From Candidatus Lernaella stagnicola (GTDB taxonomy: Bacteria > Lernaellota > Lernaellaia > Lernaellales > Lernaellaceae): 64,000 nt of DNA. Position numbers and translations under genes: made by a program. The stretch lies in contig JAVCCK010000038.1 of NCBI GenBank assembly GCA_030765525.1, positions 248,001 to 312,000 on the forward strand. Direction: 5' to 3'. Below, one piece after another: positions 17,484 to 26,493 of the stretch. Positions within the stretch are counted from its first letter, which is position 1. Each line of letters begins with the position of its first letter. A model generated the notes under the pieces. That model did not search any database, was not told the origin of the DNA, and was given only the letters and a program-made list of their open reading frames with translations.

Positions 17484-19349
17484 TCAAGGTTCGTTTTTTT
17501 CGCATTGTTCGGGGGTAATCGGCGCTAATAATCCTCCCCATTTAGAATCACCGGCCAACCGCGAAGCAACACGACGAGCGCTTGGGGCGAAGGTATCGGC
17601 TAAGCGGCACAGGGCGCGGGTTCGCAAGTCATCGCGCGCGGCGATCTGCGCGGCATGGCGATAGGCGGCCCGCGTCCCGGCGACGTCGTCGGCTAATTTC
17701 CGCAAATCGCCCAGCGCGAGCCAATCCGCGGCATTGGCGCCGAACGCACCGTCGCGGCCGGTCACGAACTCGGCACTGGCCCTCGCCTGATCGAGACGCT
17801 CCGCGCCGCCGTCCCGCAGATACGCGTCCAACGCCGTATCCCGCGCGAAACGAGAGAGTCGCAGCGACTGCCCCCAATCGTCGCGAAGTCGATGTTCCAC
17901 CAGCCGCAGCCACGGCGGCGAATCGACGGGCTTCGCGCTTCGTGACAGCGGCTTTTTCGCCCATTGCATCGCAAGAGCCACGGCGTGATCGTCCCGCCCG
18001 GCGCGACGCAAGGCGTTCAGTTGCCCCCACAGGGCCTCCAAAGCGAGCGGCGAATCGCCGTAATCGTTCACCAGCAGGGCGAAACAAGCGGCCGCGGCGC
18101 CACTTCGGTCGCGGTTGAGCAAGTGCATGGCGGCGTCAAACAGCACCAGCGGCGTTTCCGGATCGCGGGACCAGGGTTCGCCCCGCAACAGCGCGACGTC
18201 AAGTTCTCCCTGCGCGTTGATGACGGACCCGGCCAGGATTTGCGCCTTGCGCCACAGCCGGCCGCGGTCATGGTCGGCGGCGGCGGTCGAGGCGGGGTCG
18301 TTGCTCGGCCAAAGCGCTTCGTGCCGCCATTGCGCGAGCAGCAGTTTCGCCGCGGCGACGGTTTGCGGGTCCTCCCCGGTTGCGATGGCCCGCTCAAGCC
18401 AACGCCCGGCCTGATCGAGGCGGCGCTGGTGTGCCAGAGTAAGCGCCCCGAGGTAGAGCAGCGCTTCGCTTTGCCCCGCAGGCGCATCGGCAAGCGCGCG
18501 ACAGGTCAACTGCCACGCGGGTTCGCTGTCAACGCGCCAATGACCGTAGAGCGGTGGCGTATTCTCGGCGTCGAGCCAGGCAACCAGTTCCCGGCGGGCA
18601 GCCAGTTGTTGTCGGCGATACGAATCGACGACCTCGCGCGCCGCGACCGCGTCAGCCACCCGTGGCGGTAGTTGCAGCGGCCGTTGAAACAGGCGACCGG
18701 CGGTGAGGGGCGTTTCGCCGCAGCCCTCATCTTCGTAGTAAGGACGGCTGATCCAAACCGACAACACGGGATACGGTCGCGGAAGTACCGACAGGGACAC
18801 GTCGAACACCGCGTCGCCGTGGGCCAACGGGGGGAAGGGGTCGTGATCGATCAACGCCTGCAGACGATTGTCGATTTTCATATCGGGGAAATGATGATGC
18901 ACGAGCGAACCGGTAACGTGGGCGCGCCCGACCCGCCCGACGGCCGTGGCAGCCCGCACGCGTACGGTCCAGTTCCAGGGTTTCTCGAGACGGGCGGCGG
19001 CCGGCGCCAAAAGAAGGGAAACCGCGTCGAGGAAGGTGGTAAAATCCTCGGACACGAATCGCAGGGGCGGCGGCGCGACCGGTTTTCTTGGTTCTTCGCG
19101 CAGCGGACCGACCGCGGGCAGTGTGACGATTTCTTCGTTGCCGTCGGGAAACACGAGCCTGGCACGGGAACCGTCCAACGGCTCGACATGGAGTTTGGTT
19201 TCCCCCGCCTGGACCACGCGGAAGCCGACCCCACGGGCGGGCGGATCGGTGCTCAGGCCGTGTCCGGCAACCAAATCGAAGGGCGGTCCGGCTGCGGCAG
19301 CCCACGCGGCCAGCAGGCCGATTGCAATAACGACGCTCCACTTTTGCAT
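17484..19349 (-). CDS. Exported helical-repeat protein of unknown function
   Basis: I start the 621-residue product at the ATG at 19349, which gives a clear signal peptide (MQKWSVVIAIGLLAAWAAAA). An upstream in-frame start at 19418 adds only an Arg-rich stretch. Residues 20-230 are a mixed domain without a motif I recognise. From about 260 onwards Ala/Leu/Arg-rich helical pairs such as EALLYLGALTLAHQRRLDQA resemble TPR or SEL1-like repeats, so a periplasmic scaffold is likely. It is transcribed away from dksA and is separated from the pyrH operon by 235 bases. Confidence 0.65.
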   Translation of the reverse strand: MQKWSVVIAIGLLAAWAAAAGPPFDLVAGHGLSTDPPARGVGFRVVQAGETKLHVEPLDGSRARLVFPDGNEEIVTLPAVGPLREEPRKPVAPPPLRFVSEDFTTFLDAVSLLLAPAAARLEKPWNWTVRVRAATAVGRVGRAHVTGSLVHHHFPDMKIDNRLQALIDHDPFPPLAHGDAVFDVSLSVLPRPYPVLSVWISRPYYEDEGCGETPLTAGRLFQRPLQLPPRVADAVAAREVVDSYRRQQLAARRELVAWLDAENTPPLYGHWRVDSEPAWQLTCRALADAPAGQSEALLYLGALTLAHQRRLDQAGRWLERAIATGEDPQTVAAAKLLLAQWRHEALWPSNDPASTAAADHDRGRLWRKAQILAGSVINAQGELDVALLRGEPWSRDPETPLVLFDAAMHLLNRDRSGAAAACFALLVNDYGDSPLALEALWGQLNALRRAGRDDHAVALAMQWAKKPLSRSAKPVDSPPWLRLVEHRLRDDWGQSLRLSRFARDTALDAYLRDGGAERLDQARASAEFVTGRDGAFGANAADWLALGDLRKLADDVAGTRAAYRHAAQIAARDDLRTRALCRLADTFAPSARRVASRLAGDSKWGGLLAPITPEQCEKNEP

Positions 19350-19412
19350 GGGCGGATCATGCCAGAGCGGGCTTCGTCGGCGCAAGCGACGCTTTTTCGT
19401 GCGAGAGACCCC

Positions 19413-19441
19413 TTGCAATGGTGTTCCGTCTGGTTTATATA
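19413..19441 (+). promoter_or_regulatory. Candidate sigma-70 promoter for the dksA pair
   Basis: TTGCAA (19413-19418) is followed after 17 bases by TATATA (19436-19441), with TATAAC overlapping at 19438-19443. It lies about 40 bases before the start codon at 19479, in the divergent gap. It matches the consensus at 4 of 6 positions in each box, so it is only a candidate. Confidence 0.45.
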
Positions 19442-19478
19442 ACTACGCCTTTTCTGAAGGATCGAAGGGTCAGATTGA

Positions 19479-19835
19479 ATGGCGCAAGCTTCTGCCAAAC
19501 TGAAAAACAACGCCGGTAACGGCGAAATGTCCAAAGAGCAGATCTTGCTGGACGCATTGGAGCAAGCGGCGGCAGCAGTCGGCGTGGTAGTACGATATGA
19601 CAAGCTGGCAACCGGCGATATAAAAAGTACAAGCGGTGTTTGCAGGATTCGCGGCGTAGACACCATCATTGTTGATCGCCGATTGTCGATAAAGGAACGA
19701 GTCGCCGCCTTGGCGCGCGAATTATCGACGTTTCGATTCGACGACGTGTTTCTACCTCCCGCAATCCGGGAGCTTCTCGAGCCGGTCGAACCGAACGGGC
19801 AGGAAAGGAAGAATGATGAGAAAGCGGGAACTTGA
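19479..19835 (+). CDS. Conserved small protein upstream of dksA
   Basis: The 118-residue protein begins ATG at 19479. Its core VCRIRGVDTIIVDRRLSIKERVAALARELS (about 56-85) predicts a beta-hairpin followed by a helix. The pattern, a small protein with RG.DTIIVDRRLS before a DksA-like gene, is one I associate with deltaproteobacteria, but no function is known to me. It overlaps the downstream dksA start by 23 bases, so the two are probably translationally coupled. Confidence 0.7.
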   Translation: MAQASAKLKNNAGNGEMSKEQILLDALEQAAAAVGVVVRYDKLATGDIKSTSGVCRIRGVDTIIVDRRLSIKERVAALARELSTFRFDDVFLPPAIRELLEPVEPNGQERKNDEKAGT

Positions 19836-20181
19836 GGAGATCAAACGCAAGCTCTTGCAGGATCGCGACCGTATCTTGGCCAACGCCAAACGCACCATGG
19901 AGAGCATCACGAATCCAAATATGGACGACCTCAACGACGAGGGCGACGTAGCCAGTTCTGAGACCGATCAGACAATCAATTTGCGCCTGCGCGACCGCGA
20001 ATCAATGCTGCTGAGTAAAATCGAGCGGACGCTGTTAAAATTCGAGGAAGACACTTTCGGCATCTGTGAAGAATGCGGAGAGAACATCAGCGTCAAACGC
20101 CTCAAAGCGCGCCCGGTTGCTCAATATTGTATTCGTTGCAAGCAGGAACGTGAGAAAATCGAGAAAGGATACGCCGACTGA
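19813..20181 (+). CDS. dksA: DksA/TraR-family zinc-finger transcription factor
   Basis: DksA-type proteins bind the RNA polymerase secondary channel and modulate rRNA and stress promoters with ppGpp. The 122-residue protein has an N-terminal coiled coil, the acidic tip segment DEGDVASSETDQ (42-53) and a four-Cys zinc finger (Cys85, Cys88, Cys106, Cys109 in CEECG and CIRCK). AAGGAAGA precedes the tandem ATG-ATG start at 19813. It is shorter than E. coli DksA (151 residues) and lies within the RNAP-binding/short-DksA range. Confidence 0.92.
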   Translation: MMRKRELEEIKRKLLQDRDRILANAKRTMESITNPNMDDLNDEGDVASSETDQTINLRLRDRESMLLSKIERTLLKFEEDTFGICEECGENISVKRLKARPVAQYCIRCKQEREKIEKGYAD

Positions 20182-20210
20182 ATGACCAGCATCGCGATCC
20201 TTTCCCGCCT

Positions 20211-21281
20211 GTGACCGCAGCCGGCGAATCTCCGCCGCAACCCCTTATTTCACGAATAAAGGCCAATCCCCCGCACCGCCATCCGCGGTTCTATCTGGGC
20301 ATGCTCGTGGCCACGTTCGCCACAACCTTACTCTCCGGCTTGGCCCTGACCTACGGCGGTGAAGCCACCGTATCCACTATCATGGACGCCTTTACGTTCC
20401 CGGCGGCGCTGCTCTCGATGTTGATTGCCCACGAAATGGGCCACTACCTGGCGTGCCGCCACCACGGCCTCGACGCCACGTTGCCGATGTTCATCCCTGC
20501 CCCGCCCTTTCCCATCGCCATCGGCACCTTCGGGGCGTTTATCCGCATCCGCTCGGCGATTCGCAAGCGCGCCAAGTTGTTGGACGTGGGCGCGGCGGGT
20601 CCGTTGGCCGGAGTCGTGTTTGCGTTGCTTTGGTCGGCGGTGGGTATCGCGCTGAGTCGGGTGGAGCCCGTCTCGGCCGCCGAAGGGTCGCTGGAATTCG
20701 GCGAATCGTTATTCTTCTGGCTGATGCGGCTGGCCATTCTCGGTCCGATACCCGAGGGCTCGGGTATAACGATGCATCCGATGGCCTTGGCGGGGTGGCT
20801 GGGGCTTTTCGTCACCTCGTTGAATTTGCTCATGGCCGGTCAGCTCGACGGCGGGCACATCGTGCACGCTTTATTCGGCCGGCGGCACCGTTGGATTTCC
20901 CGCATGGTGTTCGTCTGCCTGATCACCTGGGGCGCATGGGGCGACCCGTTGCTCGAGGATTGGTGGGCCTATCCCTTCCTCTTCGGATTGCCGGTATGGG
21001 CATTCGTCTTGAGTTTGTGGACCATGCGTCGTAAAGTGGCGAGAACACTCTTGATTGGCCCGGTGCTGCTGTATGTGCTCGTACAGATGGTCGCCGGCGC
21101 GGGTTCGGCCAGCACAATGTGGCTGGTCTGGGGAATGCTGGTGTTTGCCTTCGGGCTGGACCACCCGCCGATCGCCGACCCGGGGCGGCCGTTGTCTCTT
21201 TGGCGCTGGGCCGTGGGGTTGCTTTCCTTGGTGGTTTTGGTGGGGACGTTTATCCCCATGCCGATAACCGTTGTGATGTAA
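20211..21281 (+). CDS. Site-2 protease family (M50) membrane metalloprotease
   Basis: This 356-residue polytopic protein has the zinc motif HEMGH (74-78) in a transmembrane helix and the second motif NLLMAGQLDGGH (205-216). It has no PDZ domain and belongs to the FtsH-independent, EGY1/S2P-like M50 branch. AAGPLAGVVFALLW after the first motif is typical. The start is a GTG at 20211 with no strong ribosome site. Its substrate is unknown; the 356-residue, PDZ-less form differs clearly from the RseP gene at 10707. Confidence 0.85.
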   Translation: MTAAGESPPQPLISRIKANPPHRHPRFYLGMLVATFATTLLSGLALTYGGEATVSTIMDAFTFPAALLSMLIAHEMGHYLACRHHGLDATLPMFIPAPPFPIAIGTFGAFIRIRSAIRKRAKLLDVGAAGPLAGVVFALLWSAVGIALSRVEPVSAAEGSLEFGESLFFWLMRLAILGPIPEGSGITMHPMALAGWLGLFVTSLNLLMAGQLDGGHIVHALFGRRHRWISRMVFVCLITWGAWGDPLLEDWWAYPFLFGLPVWAFVLSLWTMRRKVARTLLIGPVLLYVLVQMVAGAGSASTMWLVWGMLVFAFGLDHPPIADPGRPLSLWRWAVGLLSLVVLVGTFIPMPITVVM

Positions 21282-21312
21282 CGAGTCGTTTTGCATTCTG
21301 GGAGGTGCGCGC

Positions 21313-21738
21313 ATGCCTAAGACAAGCCGATCCATCGTGATTAACGCTTCACCGCAAGCCTGTTACGACGTAATTTGGGACTGCGAATCGCATCCGGAGT
21401 TTTTGTCCGAACTGCAGCGGGCGAAGATCCTGGACCACCGGGATGATTTCGTGCGGGCTGAGTTTACCGTTCGCATCGTCAAGGAAATCAAATACACAAT
21501 CGATTTGCACGGCACGCCCGGCGCTTCGATGAGTTGGAAACTCGTGAAGGGCTTTTTCAAGAAAAACGACGGCCTGTGGACGCTCCGCGACCTGGGCGAC
21601 GGCCGCACCGAATGCACGTACGATATCGACATCGAATTCGGCCTGATGGTGCCCGGCAGCGTCGTGAAGATGCTGCAGGAACAACAACTGCCGAAACTGC
21701 TTGAAGCTTTCAAGAAACGGATCGAAAGCTTAAACTAA
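21313..21738 (+). CDS. SRPBCC-family (COQ10/START-like) lipid-binding protein
   Basis: The 141-residue protein has the helix-grip pattern of the polyketide cyclase/COQ10 group: SIVINASPQACYDVIWDCES at the N-terminus, a run of beta strands (VRAEFTVRIVKEIKYTIDLH), FFKKNDGLWTLRDLGDGRTE and a long C-terminal helix. Members bind hydrophobic ligands such as quinones or lipids. GGGAGGTGC lies upstream of the ATG. It precedes a TPR gene by 37 bases. Confidence 0.82.
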   Translation: MPKTSRSIVINASPQACYDVIWDCESHPEFLSELQRAKILDHRDDFVRAEFTVRIVKEIKYTIDLHGTPGASMSWKLVKGFFKKNDGLWTLRDLGDGRTECTYDIDIEFGLMVPGSVVKMLQEQQLPKLLEAFKKRIESLN

Positions 21739-21775
21739 GCCAAGATCGATCACCTTCGCTGATACAGGTCGGGTT

Positions 21776-22720
21776 ATGAACGAGCAGGTATTGCGCAACA
21801 TTCTGAAGTTCACCAAAAAGCTCAAGAAAAACCCCTATGCCAAGTTGTACGCACCGCTCGGCGACGGCTACCGCAAAGTCGGTTTGCTGGAAGATGGAAC
21901 CGACATCTGCCTGGTCGGCCTCGAGCTCTTCCCGCGGTACTTGGCCTGCAACGAGGTGTTGGGGCGGATCTACCTGCGCCAAAACCGCCTCGACGAAGCC
22001 AAGCAGCAACTGGAAAAAGTCCACGAAGTCATCGGCGACAACCTCGGCTTATGCAAAGCCCTGGTGCGTCTGTACGCCCGACGCGGCGAACGCGAGCGCA
22101 CCGAAGAACTACTCGAATGGATCATCAAGCAGGATCCTTTCGATTTCGAGATGCGCAATATCCGCACGCAGTTGCAGCGCGAACTCGAGCGCGAAACGCG
22201 GCGCGAAGAAGCCGTCGCTCGCGGCGAAGACCCCGACGACGTCGATATCTTCGAACTCGCCGAACGCAAGGCAGTGGTCGACATCGAAAGCATCATCTCC
22301 GAAGAATCCGACATCGAATACGATCGCGAGGCGCATCAGCGCGCCACCGACGCCGCACTCGACGGCCTGGAGAGTATCGAAGGCGCCATCGACGCCTCGG
22401 CCAACCAACTCGTGGCCGACGCGCAATCCGAAACTCGCAAAAAAGGCAAGAAGAAAAAGCGCGGCAAAAAGAAAAGCGCGTTGCGCCAGGACATCATCGA
22501 CCGCAGCATCAAAGATCTTTCCGCGGCCGCGCTCGTCGCGCAAATCGAATTGGAGCTCAGCCTTCTGGACGAGGCCGCGATCATTTGCGGGAGGTTGCGG
22601 AAAAGCGAACCGGACGACGACGACTTGAAAGACCTGCACGACAAGTTCGAACGCCGCATTGAAGCCAAGGAAGCCCAACTCGAAGAACTGGAAAACCAAA
22701 ACCTGGCTCATGGCTTATAA
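21776..22720 (+). CDS. Cytoplasmic TPR-domain protein
   Basis: The 314-residue protein has at least three TPR-like helical pairs in residues 10-130 (YAPLGDGYRKVGLLEDGTDI, LGRIYLRQNRLDEAKQQLEK, LVRLYARRGERERTEELLEW). An acidic linker follows, then a Lys-rich patch (RKKGKKKKRGKKKS, about 222-235) and a final coiled coil. There is no signal peptide. It overlaps the substrate-binding lipoprotein start by 11 bases and leads a tightly packed operon. A scaffold or assembly role is inference. Confidence 0.75.
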   Translation: MNEQVLRNILKFTKKLKKNPYAKLYAPLGDGYRKVGLLEDGTDICLVGLELFPRYLACNEVLGRIYLRQNRLDEAKQQLEKVHEVIGDNLGLCKALVRLYARRGERERTEELLEWIIKQDPFDFEMRNIRTQLQRELERETRREEAVARGEDPDDVDIFELAERKAVVDIESIISEESDIEYDREAHQRATDAALDGLESIEGAIDASANQLVADAQSETRKKGKKKKRGKKKSALRQDIIDRSIKDLSAAALVAQIELELSLLDEAAIICGRLRKSEPDDDDLKDLHDKFERRIEAKEAQLEELENQNLAHGL

Positions 22721-24254
22721 AACCGCCGTTTTCGCGGGCTGTCTTTTCCTTCTCTTATTCGTTTTTTCCGCCTGCGCCGGCAGCCCCCCGCCGCCCGCCG
22801 ACACCTTGCGTATCGCTTTGGAAGGCAACCCGACCAATCTTGACCCGCGTTTCGCCACCGACGCCTACTCCGTGCGCATTCTGGCACTCGTGTACGAGGG
22901 CTTGTTGGCCGCCGCGGCCGACGGCAGTGTCGAGCCGGCGCTGGCCGAAAGCTACGAAATCCTCGACGAGCGCACGTATCGATTCCGGTTGCGCGAGGGT
23001 CTGGCGTGGCAGGACGGGCAACCGATCACCAGTCGGGACGTGGCCACCAATTTCCGGTTTCTGGCCGATCCGGAAAACAAGTGCCCGGTGCAGGACACCT
23101 TCCGCCGCATCACGAGCATCGATACGCCGGACGACCGAACCGTTATCCTGCATCTCGACGAGGTCTTCGCGCCCTTTCTGGACAAGATGACCCGGCCCCT
23201 GGTGCCCGCCCATCGCCTCACGCCTGACTCGTTGGCCGACGACCCGGTGGGTTCCGGGCCCTACAAGCTGACGGAATTTCGCCGCGGCGAACTCGTGGTA
23301 TTGGAAGCCTCCGAAAATTACCGCAAAGGCAAAGCGCGCATTCCAAGAATCGAATTTCGCGTGATCGGCAACGACACCACGCGCTTGCTGCGCATCCGCA
23401 AGGGCGATGTCGACCTGGTGCAAAACGCCGTGCCGCCCTTTGCCGTGAAATTTCTGTCCGAGCTACCGGGCCGCCGGGTGATCCGCGAAACCGGCGTCAA
23501 CTACAGCTACCTGGGCTTCAACCTGCAGGACAAGCGCGGTTTGGTCGACAAGATCAAGGTGCGGCAGGCCGTCGCGCACGCCATCGACCGACATCAGATC
23601 ATCGACTCGCTGATGTTCGGGATGGCCCGACCCGCGACCGGATTGCTCGCCCCGAGCAACTGGGCGTATGAGCCGGACGTGCCGACTTATCCCTACGATC
23701 CCGCCCGCGCCAAGCGGCTCCTCGACGAAGCCGGTTTTCCCGATCCCGACGGCGACGGCCCGGCGTTGCGCTTCACCTTGTCCTACAAGACGAGCACCAA
23801 CAAGTTGCGTATGCGCATCGCCGAGGTCATGGCGCAGCAACTGAGTGAAGTGGGGATCGGCTTCGAGCGGCGCAGCCTGGAGTGGGGAACGTTTTTCCAA
23901 GACATCAAAAGCGGCAATTTCCAGACCTACACGCTCACGTGGGTGGGCGTGACCGACCCGGATATCCTGCATTACATTTTTCATTCGTCGATGCAGCCGC
24001 CGCGCGGCGCCAACCGCGGCCGATACGTCAACGCGCAAGTCGACCGATGGCTCGAGGACACGCGCCGCGAGCCTGATCGAGACAAGCGCCGCGAACAGTT
24101 TTCGCGAGTGCAAAAACAGCTTGCCGCCGACTGCGTGTACGTGAGCTTATGGTGGGCGGATAACGTGGTCGTGCACACCAACCGCCTGCGCGGGTTTTTC
24201 ATCCGGCCCGGCGGCGACTACCTCAGCCTGGCAGGAGCCGAACTAGTCCCGTGA
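22710..24254 (+). CDS. Peptide/nickel-type ABC transporter substrate-binding lipoprotein
   Basis: The 514-residue protein is an SBP family 5 member. The start at 22710 gives MAYKTAVFAGCLFLLLFVFS followed by the lipid Cys (lipobox VFSAC). Family sequence includes NPTNLDPRFATDAYSVRILA, VYEGLLAA, YRFRLREGLAWQDGQPITSR and DDPVGSGPYKLTEF, all typical of DppA/OppA-like proteins. No permease or ATPase genes lie nearby, so it is an orphan binding protein here; partners may be encoded elsewhere. It overlaps the metallophosphoesterase start as GTGA. Confidence 0.9.
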   Translation: MAYKTAVFAGCLFLLLFVFSACAGSPPPPADTLRIALEGNPTNLDPRFATDAYSVRILALVYEGLLAAAADGSVEPALAESYEILDERTYRFRLREGLAWQDGQPITSRDVATNFRFLADPENKCPVQDTFRRITSIDTPDDRTVILHLDEVFAPFLDKMTRPLVPAHRLTPDSLADDPVGSGPYKLTEFRRGELVVLEASENYRKGKARIPRIEFRVIGNDTTRLLRIRKGDVDLVQNAVPPFAVKFLSELPGRRVIRETGVNYSYLGFNLQDKRGLVDKIKVRQAVAHAIDRHQIIDSLMFGMARPATGLLAPSNWAYEPDVPTYPYDPARAKRLLDEAGFPDPDGDGPALRFTLSYKTSTNKLRMRIAEVMAQQLSEVGIGFERRSLEWGTFFQDIKSGNFQTYTLTWVGVTDPDILHYIFHSSMQPPRGANRGRYVNAQVDRWLEDTRREPDRDKRREQFSRVQKQLAADCVYVSLWWADNVVVHTNRLRGFFIRPGGDYLSLAGAELVP

Positions 24255-25072
24255 AAAAACGCGCGCCGATACTAGGTATCCTGGCAGCCCTGGGGTTGGC
24301 GTTACTGCTCTACGCGTGGCAGATCGAACCGCGCCGACTCACCGTGACCCACGTCGAACTGCCCCCACGCCTGGCCGAAGCTTTCACCGGCAAACGCATC
24401 GTGCTGATTTCGGACCTGCACATCACGAAGGATTGGCGCAAACAGCGGTCATTGCTGGCCCTGCTTGAAAAGCTGAAGCCCGACTATCTACTGATCGGCG
24501 GCGACCTGGTTTGGTACGAGAGACCCGTCGAGCCGGTCGTCGCGTTTCTGAAAAGACTGCCGCCCACGGCAGGGACCTTCGCGGTGCTGGGCGACAGCGA
24601 TTACATGGGGCGGGTGCGTAATTGCGCGTATTGTCACCTGCCGCAATCGCGCCAACTACGCACCGACCTGCCGCTCACCTTCCTGCGCAACGAAGCGCTG
24701 ACCATCGCCGAAGGCAAGGTGCTGCTGGTCGGTTTGGACGGCGAGGACGACAGCGGCTGGTCGCAAATCTGCCGCGAAACGATTGCCGCCGACCTGCCCA
24801 CTTTGGTGCTCGGTCACTATCCGGCAGTCGCCCGGGTTGTGGCGCCGTATCATCCGGACATGATCCTCGCCGGCGACACCCATGGGGGACAGATTATCGG
24901 AGTGGCGGCGTTGATTTCCGCACTCGGCATCCATGGGGATATGCCCTATGCCTACGGCCGTTACCAGGTGGACGGTGTGCCCCTGTTTGTGTCGCGGGGG
25001 ATCGGCGAAAGTATTCTACCGCTGCGCCTGGGCTGTCCGCCGGAGGTCGTCGTGATGGAGGGCCGGCGATGA
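24251..25072 (+). CDS. Membrane-anchored metallophosphoesterase with altered motifs and a CxxCH
   Basis: The 273-residue protein starts GTG and has one N-terminal helix (about 7-24), then a calcineurin-like phosphoesterase fold. ISDLH (53-57) and GGDL (84-87) are standard. The usual GNHD is GDSD (114-117) and the usual GHTH is GDTH (208-211), so several metal or catalytic positions differ from the family consensus. Directly after GDSD comes NCAYCH (124-129), a CxxCH triplet that could bind heme c or metal if the domain is periplasmic. Genes on both sides overlap by 4 bases. Activity cannot be assumed. Confidence 0.8.
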   Translation: MKKRAPILGILAALGLALLLYAWQIEPRRLTVTHVELPPRLAEAFTGKRIVLISDLHITKDWRKQRSLLALLEKLKPDYLLIGGDLVWYERPVEPVVAFLKRLPPTAGTFAVLGDSDYMGRVRNCAYCHLPQSRQLRTDLPLTFLRNEALTIAEGKVLLVGLDGEDDSGWSQICRETIAADLPTLVLGHYPAVARVVAPYHPDMILAGDTHGGQIIGVAALISALGIHGDMPYAYGRYQVDGVPLFVSRGIGESILPLRLGCPPEVVVMEGRR

Positions 25073-25593
25073 GGAAATGGTGGCCGCTGCTGTTGCTGGT
25101 GCTGCTCGCGGGTTGCCGCGGCGATACGCTGATGATCAACAGCTTCGAAACCGACGCCGACCTCGACGCGCTCACCTGGCGCTGCCCTTACTGGATCGAA
25201 CGCACGACTAGCTTCGCCACGCACGGCGGGCAGGGGCTGGCAGTCGAGATGCCGCCGGGCGAATACCCAACGCTGGAATTGCGCGACGTGCCGGCCGATT
25301 GGCGCGGCTACCGTTATTTCGAAGTGGATCTATCCCTGCCCGAACTGCCCGGCGGCGAGTTGTTCATTCGCATTGACGATCAGGGCGATTCGGAGCGCTT
25401 CGCCGATCGCTTCACGCTGACCGTGCCGCTGACCGGCAAGCCGCAGCACGTGCGCGTGCCCCTGGAACGGATCGAGCGGGGAAACGGCGGGCGGCGTCTC
25501 GACCTTTCGGCGATGGACCGTATACTATTCTACTTGAAACACAGCGACCGCCGCGTGACCTGTTACCTCGATGGAGTGCGACTGAGCCGATGA
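25069..25593 (+). CDS. Small lipoprotein with a beta-sandwich-like domain
   Basis: The start codon at 25069 overlaps the upstream TGA as ATGA and yields a 174-residue lipoprotein (MRKWWPLLLLVLLAGCRG, Cys16). The mature part is beta-rich (INSFETDADLDALTWRC, GLAVEMPPGEYPTLELRDV, YFEVDLSLPE, CYLDGVRLSR), resembling carbohydrate-binding-module-like or galactose-binding sandwiches. It overlaps the polysaccharide deacetylase start by 4 bases, so a glycan-related role is a fair guess. No named family was recognised. Confidence 0.75.
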   Translation: MRKWWPLLLLVLLAGCRGDTLMINSFETDADLDALTWRCPYWIERTTSFATHGGQGLAVEMPPGEYPTLELRDVPADWRGYRYFEVDLSLPELPGGELFIRIDDQGDSERFADRFTLTVPLTGKPQHVRVPLERIERGNGGRRLDLSAMDRILFYLKHSDRRVTCYLDGVRLSR

Positions 25594-26438
25594 GCAAACC
25601 GATCCCCAACGCCCTGACCGTCGACGTGGAGGATTACTTCCACGTCAGTAATTTCGAGGCCGTGATCGCCCGCGACCAATGGGCGAACATGTCGCCCACC
25701 GCGCCCGATGCCGTCCGGCGCATCATCGACACGCTCGCGCGCTACAAAGTCACCGGCACGTTTTTCGTCCTGGGTTGGATGGCCCAGCATCATCCCGACC
25801 TCGTGCCGCGCCTGGTCGCCGCCGGTCACGAAGTGGCCTGTCACGGTTTTAACCACGAGTGCCTGCACGCACTGTCGCCCCGGCAGTTCCGGGATGACAT
25901 CCGCCGCGCCAAGGCGTTGCTGGAAGATCAAGCGGGCGTCGCCGTGAATGGCTACCGGGCGCCGAGCTTCACGATCAACGCGGCCACGGAATGGGCAATC
26001 GATGTGCTGATCGAAGAGGGTTTCACCTACGACTCGAGTATCTTTCCCGGCCGCAAAAAGATGCCGATCGGCTTCCTAGGCGTAGACCGGCGCCCGATTC
26101 GCCTGCAACGACCCGCCGGGTCCCTGGTCGAACTGCCCCTGGCGCGCCTGGAAGTGTTGGGAAAGCGGTTGCCCTTCTCCGGCGGTGGGCCGTTTCGGGC
26201 GGCGCCGTGGTTCCTGATTCGCGCCGGCGTCCGCGACTGGCATTTGCGTCAAGGTCTGCCCTTTGTCCTATTTTTTCACCCGTGGGAAATCGTCCCAGAC
26301 CAAAAACGCGTCCCCGCCGGTCCCATGGAAAGCTTCAAGCATTACTTTGGACTGCGCGGGTTCGAACGAAAAATCCACCGCCTGTTGCGCGAGTTTTCGT
26401 TTGGTCCGGCGCGCGATCTTCTGCCGCTCGCCGATTGA
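25590..26438 (+). CDS. XrtA-type polysaccharide deacetylase
   Basis: The 282-residue protein has a NodB-homology domain: TVDVEDYFHV (motif 1, metal Asp), HEVACHGFNHECLH (motif 2, metal His pair), NGYRAPSF (motif 3), and a C-terminal HPWEI block. The VEDYFH form plus the DUF3473-like tail is typical of deacetylases linked to PEP-CTERM/exosortase exopolysaccharide loci, although no exosortase is visible in this window. It probably removes N-acetyl groups from an exported polysaccharide. Confidence 0.9.
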   Translation: MSKPIPNALTVDVEDYFHVSNFEAVIARDQWANMSPTAPDAVRRIIDTLARYKVTGTFFVLGWMAQHHPDLVPRLVAAGHEVACHGFNHECLHALSPRQFRDDIRRAKALLEDQAGVAVNGYRAPSFTINAATEWAIDVLIEEGFTYDSSIFPGRKKMPIGFLGVDRRPIRLQRPAGSLVELPLARLEVLGKRLPFSGGGPFRAAPWFLIRAGVRDWHLRQGLPFVLFFHPWEIVPDQKRVPAGPMESFKHYFGLRGFERKIHRLLREFSFGPARDLLPLAD

Positions 26439-26493
26439 TCGCCGGGGCGCCTTGCCGCTACACTAACGCGTCGCGAACCACAGGGGAGACTCC

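Noticed and set aside
17464-17500. TTGACA on the plus strand as a promoter
   Set aside because: No -10 box at a suitable distance, and no plus-strand gene follows until 19479.
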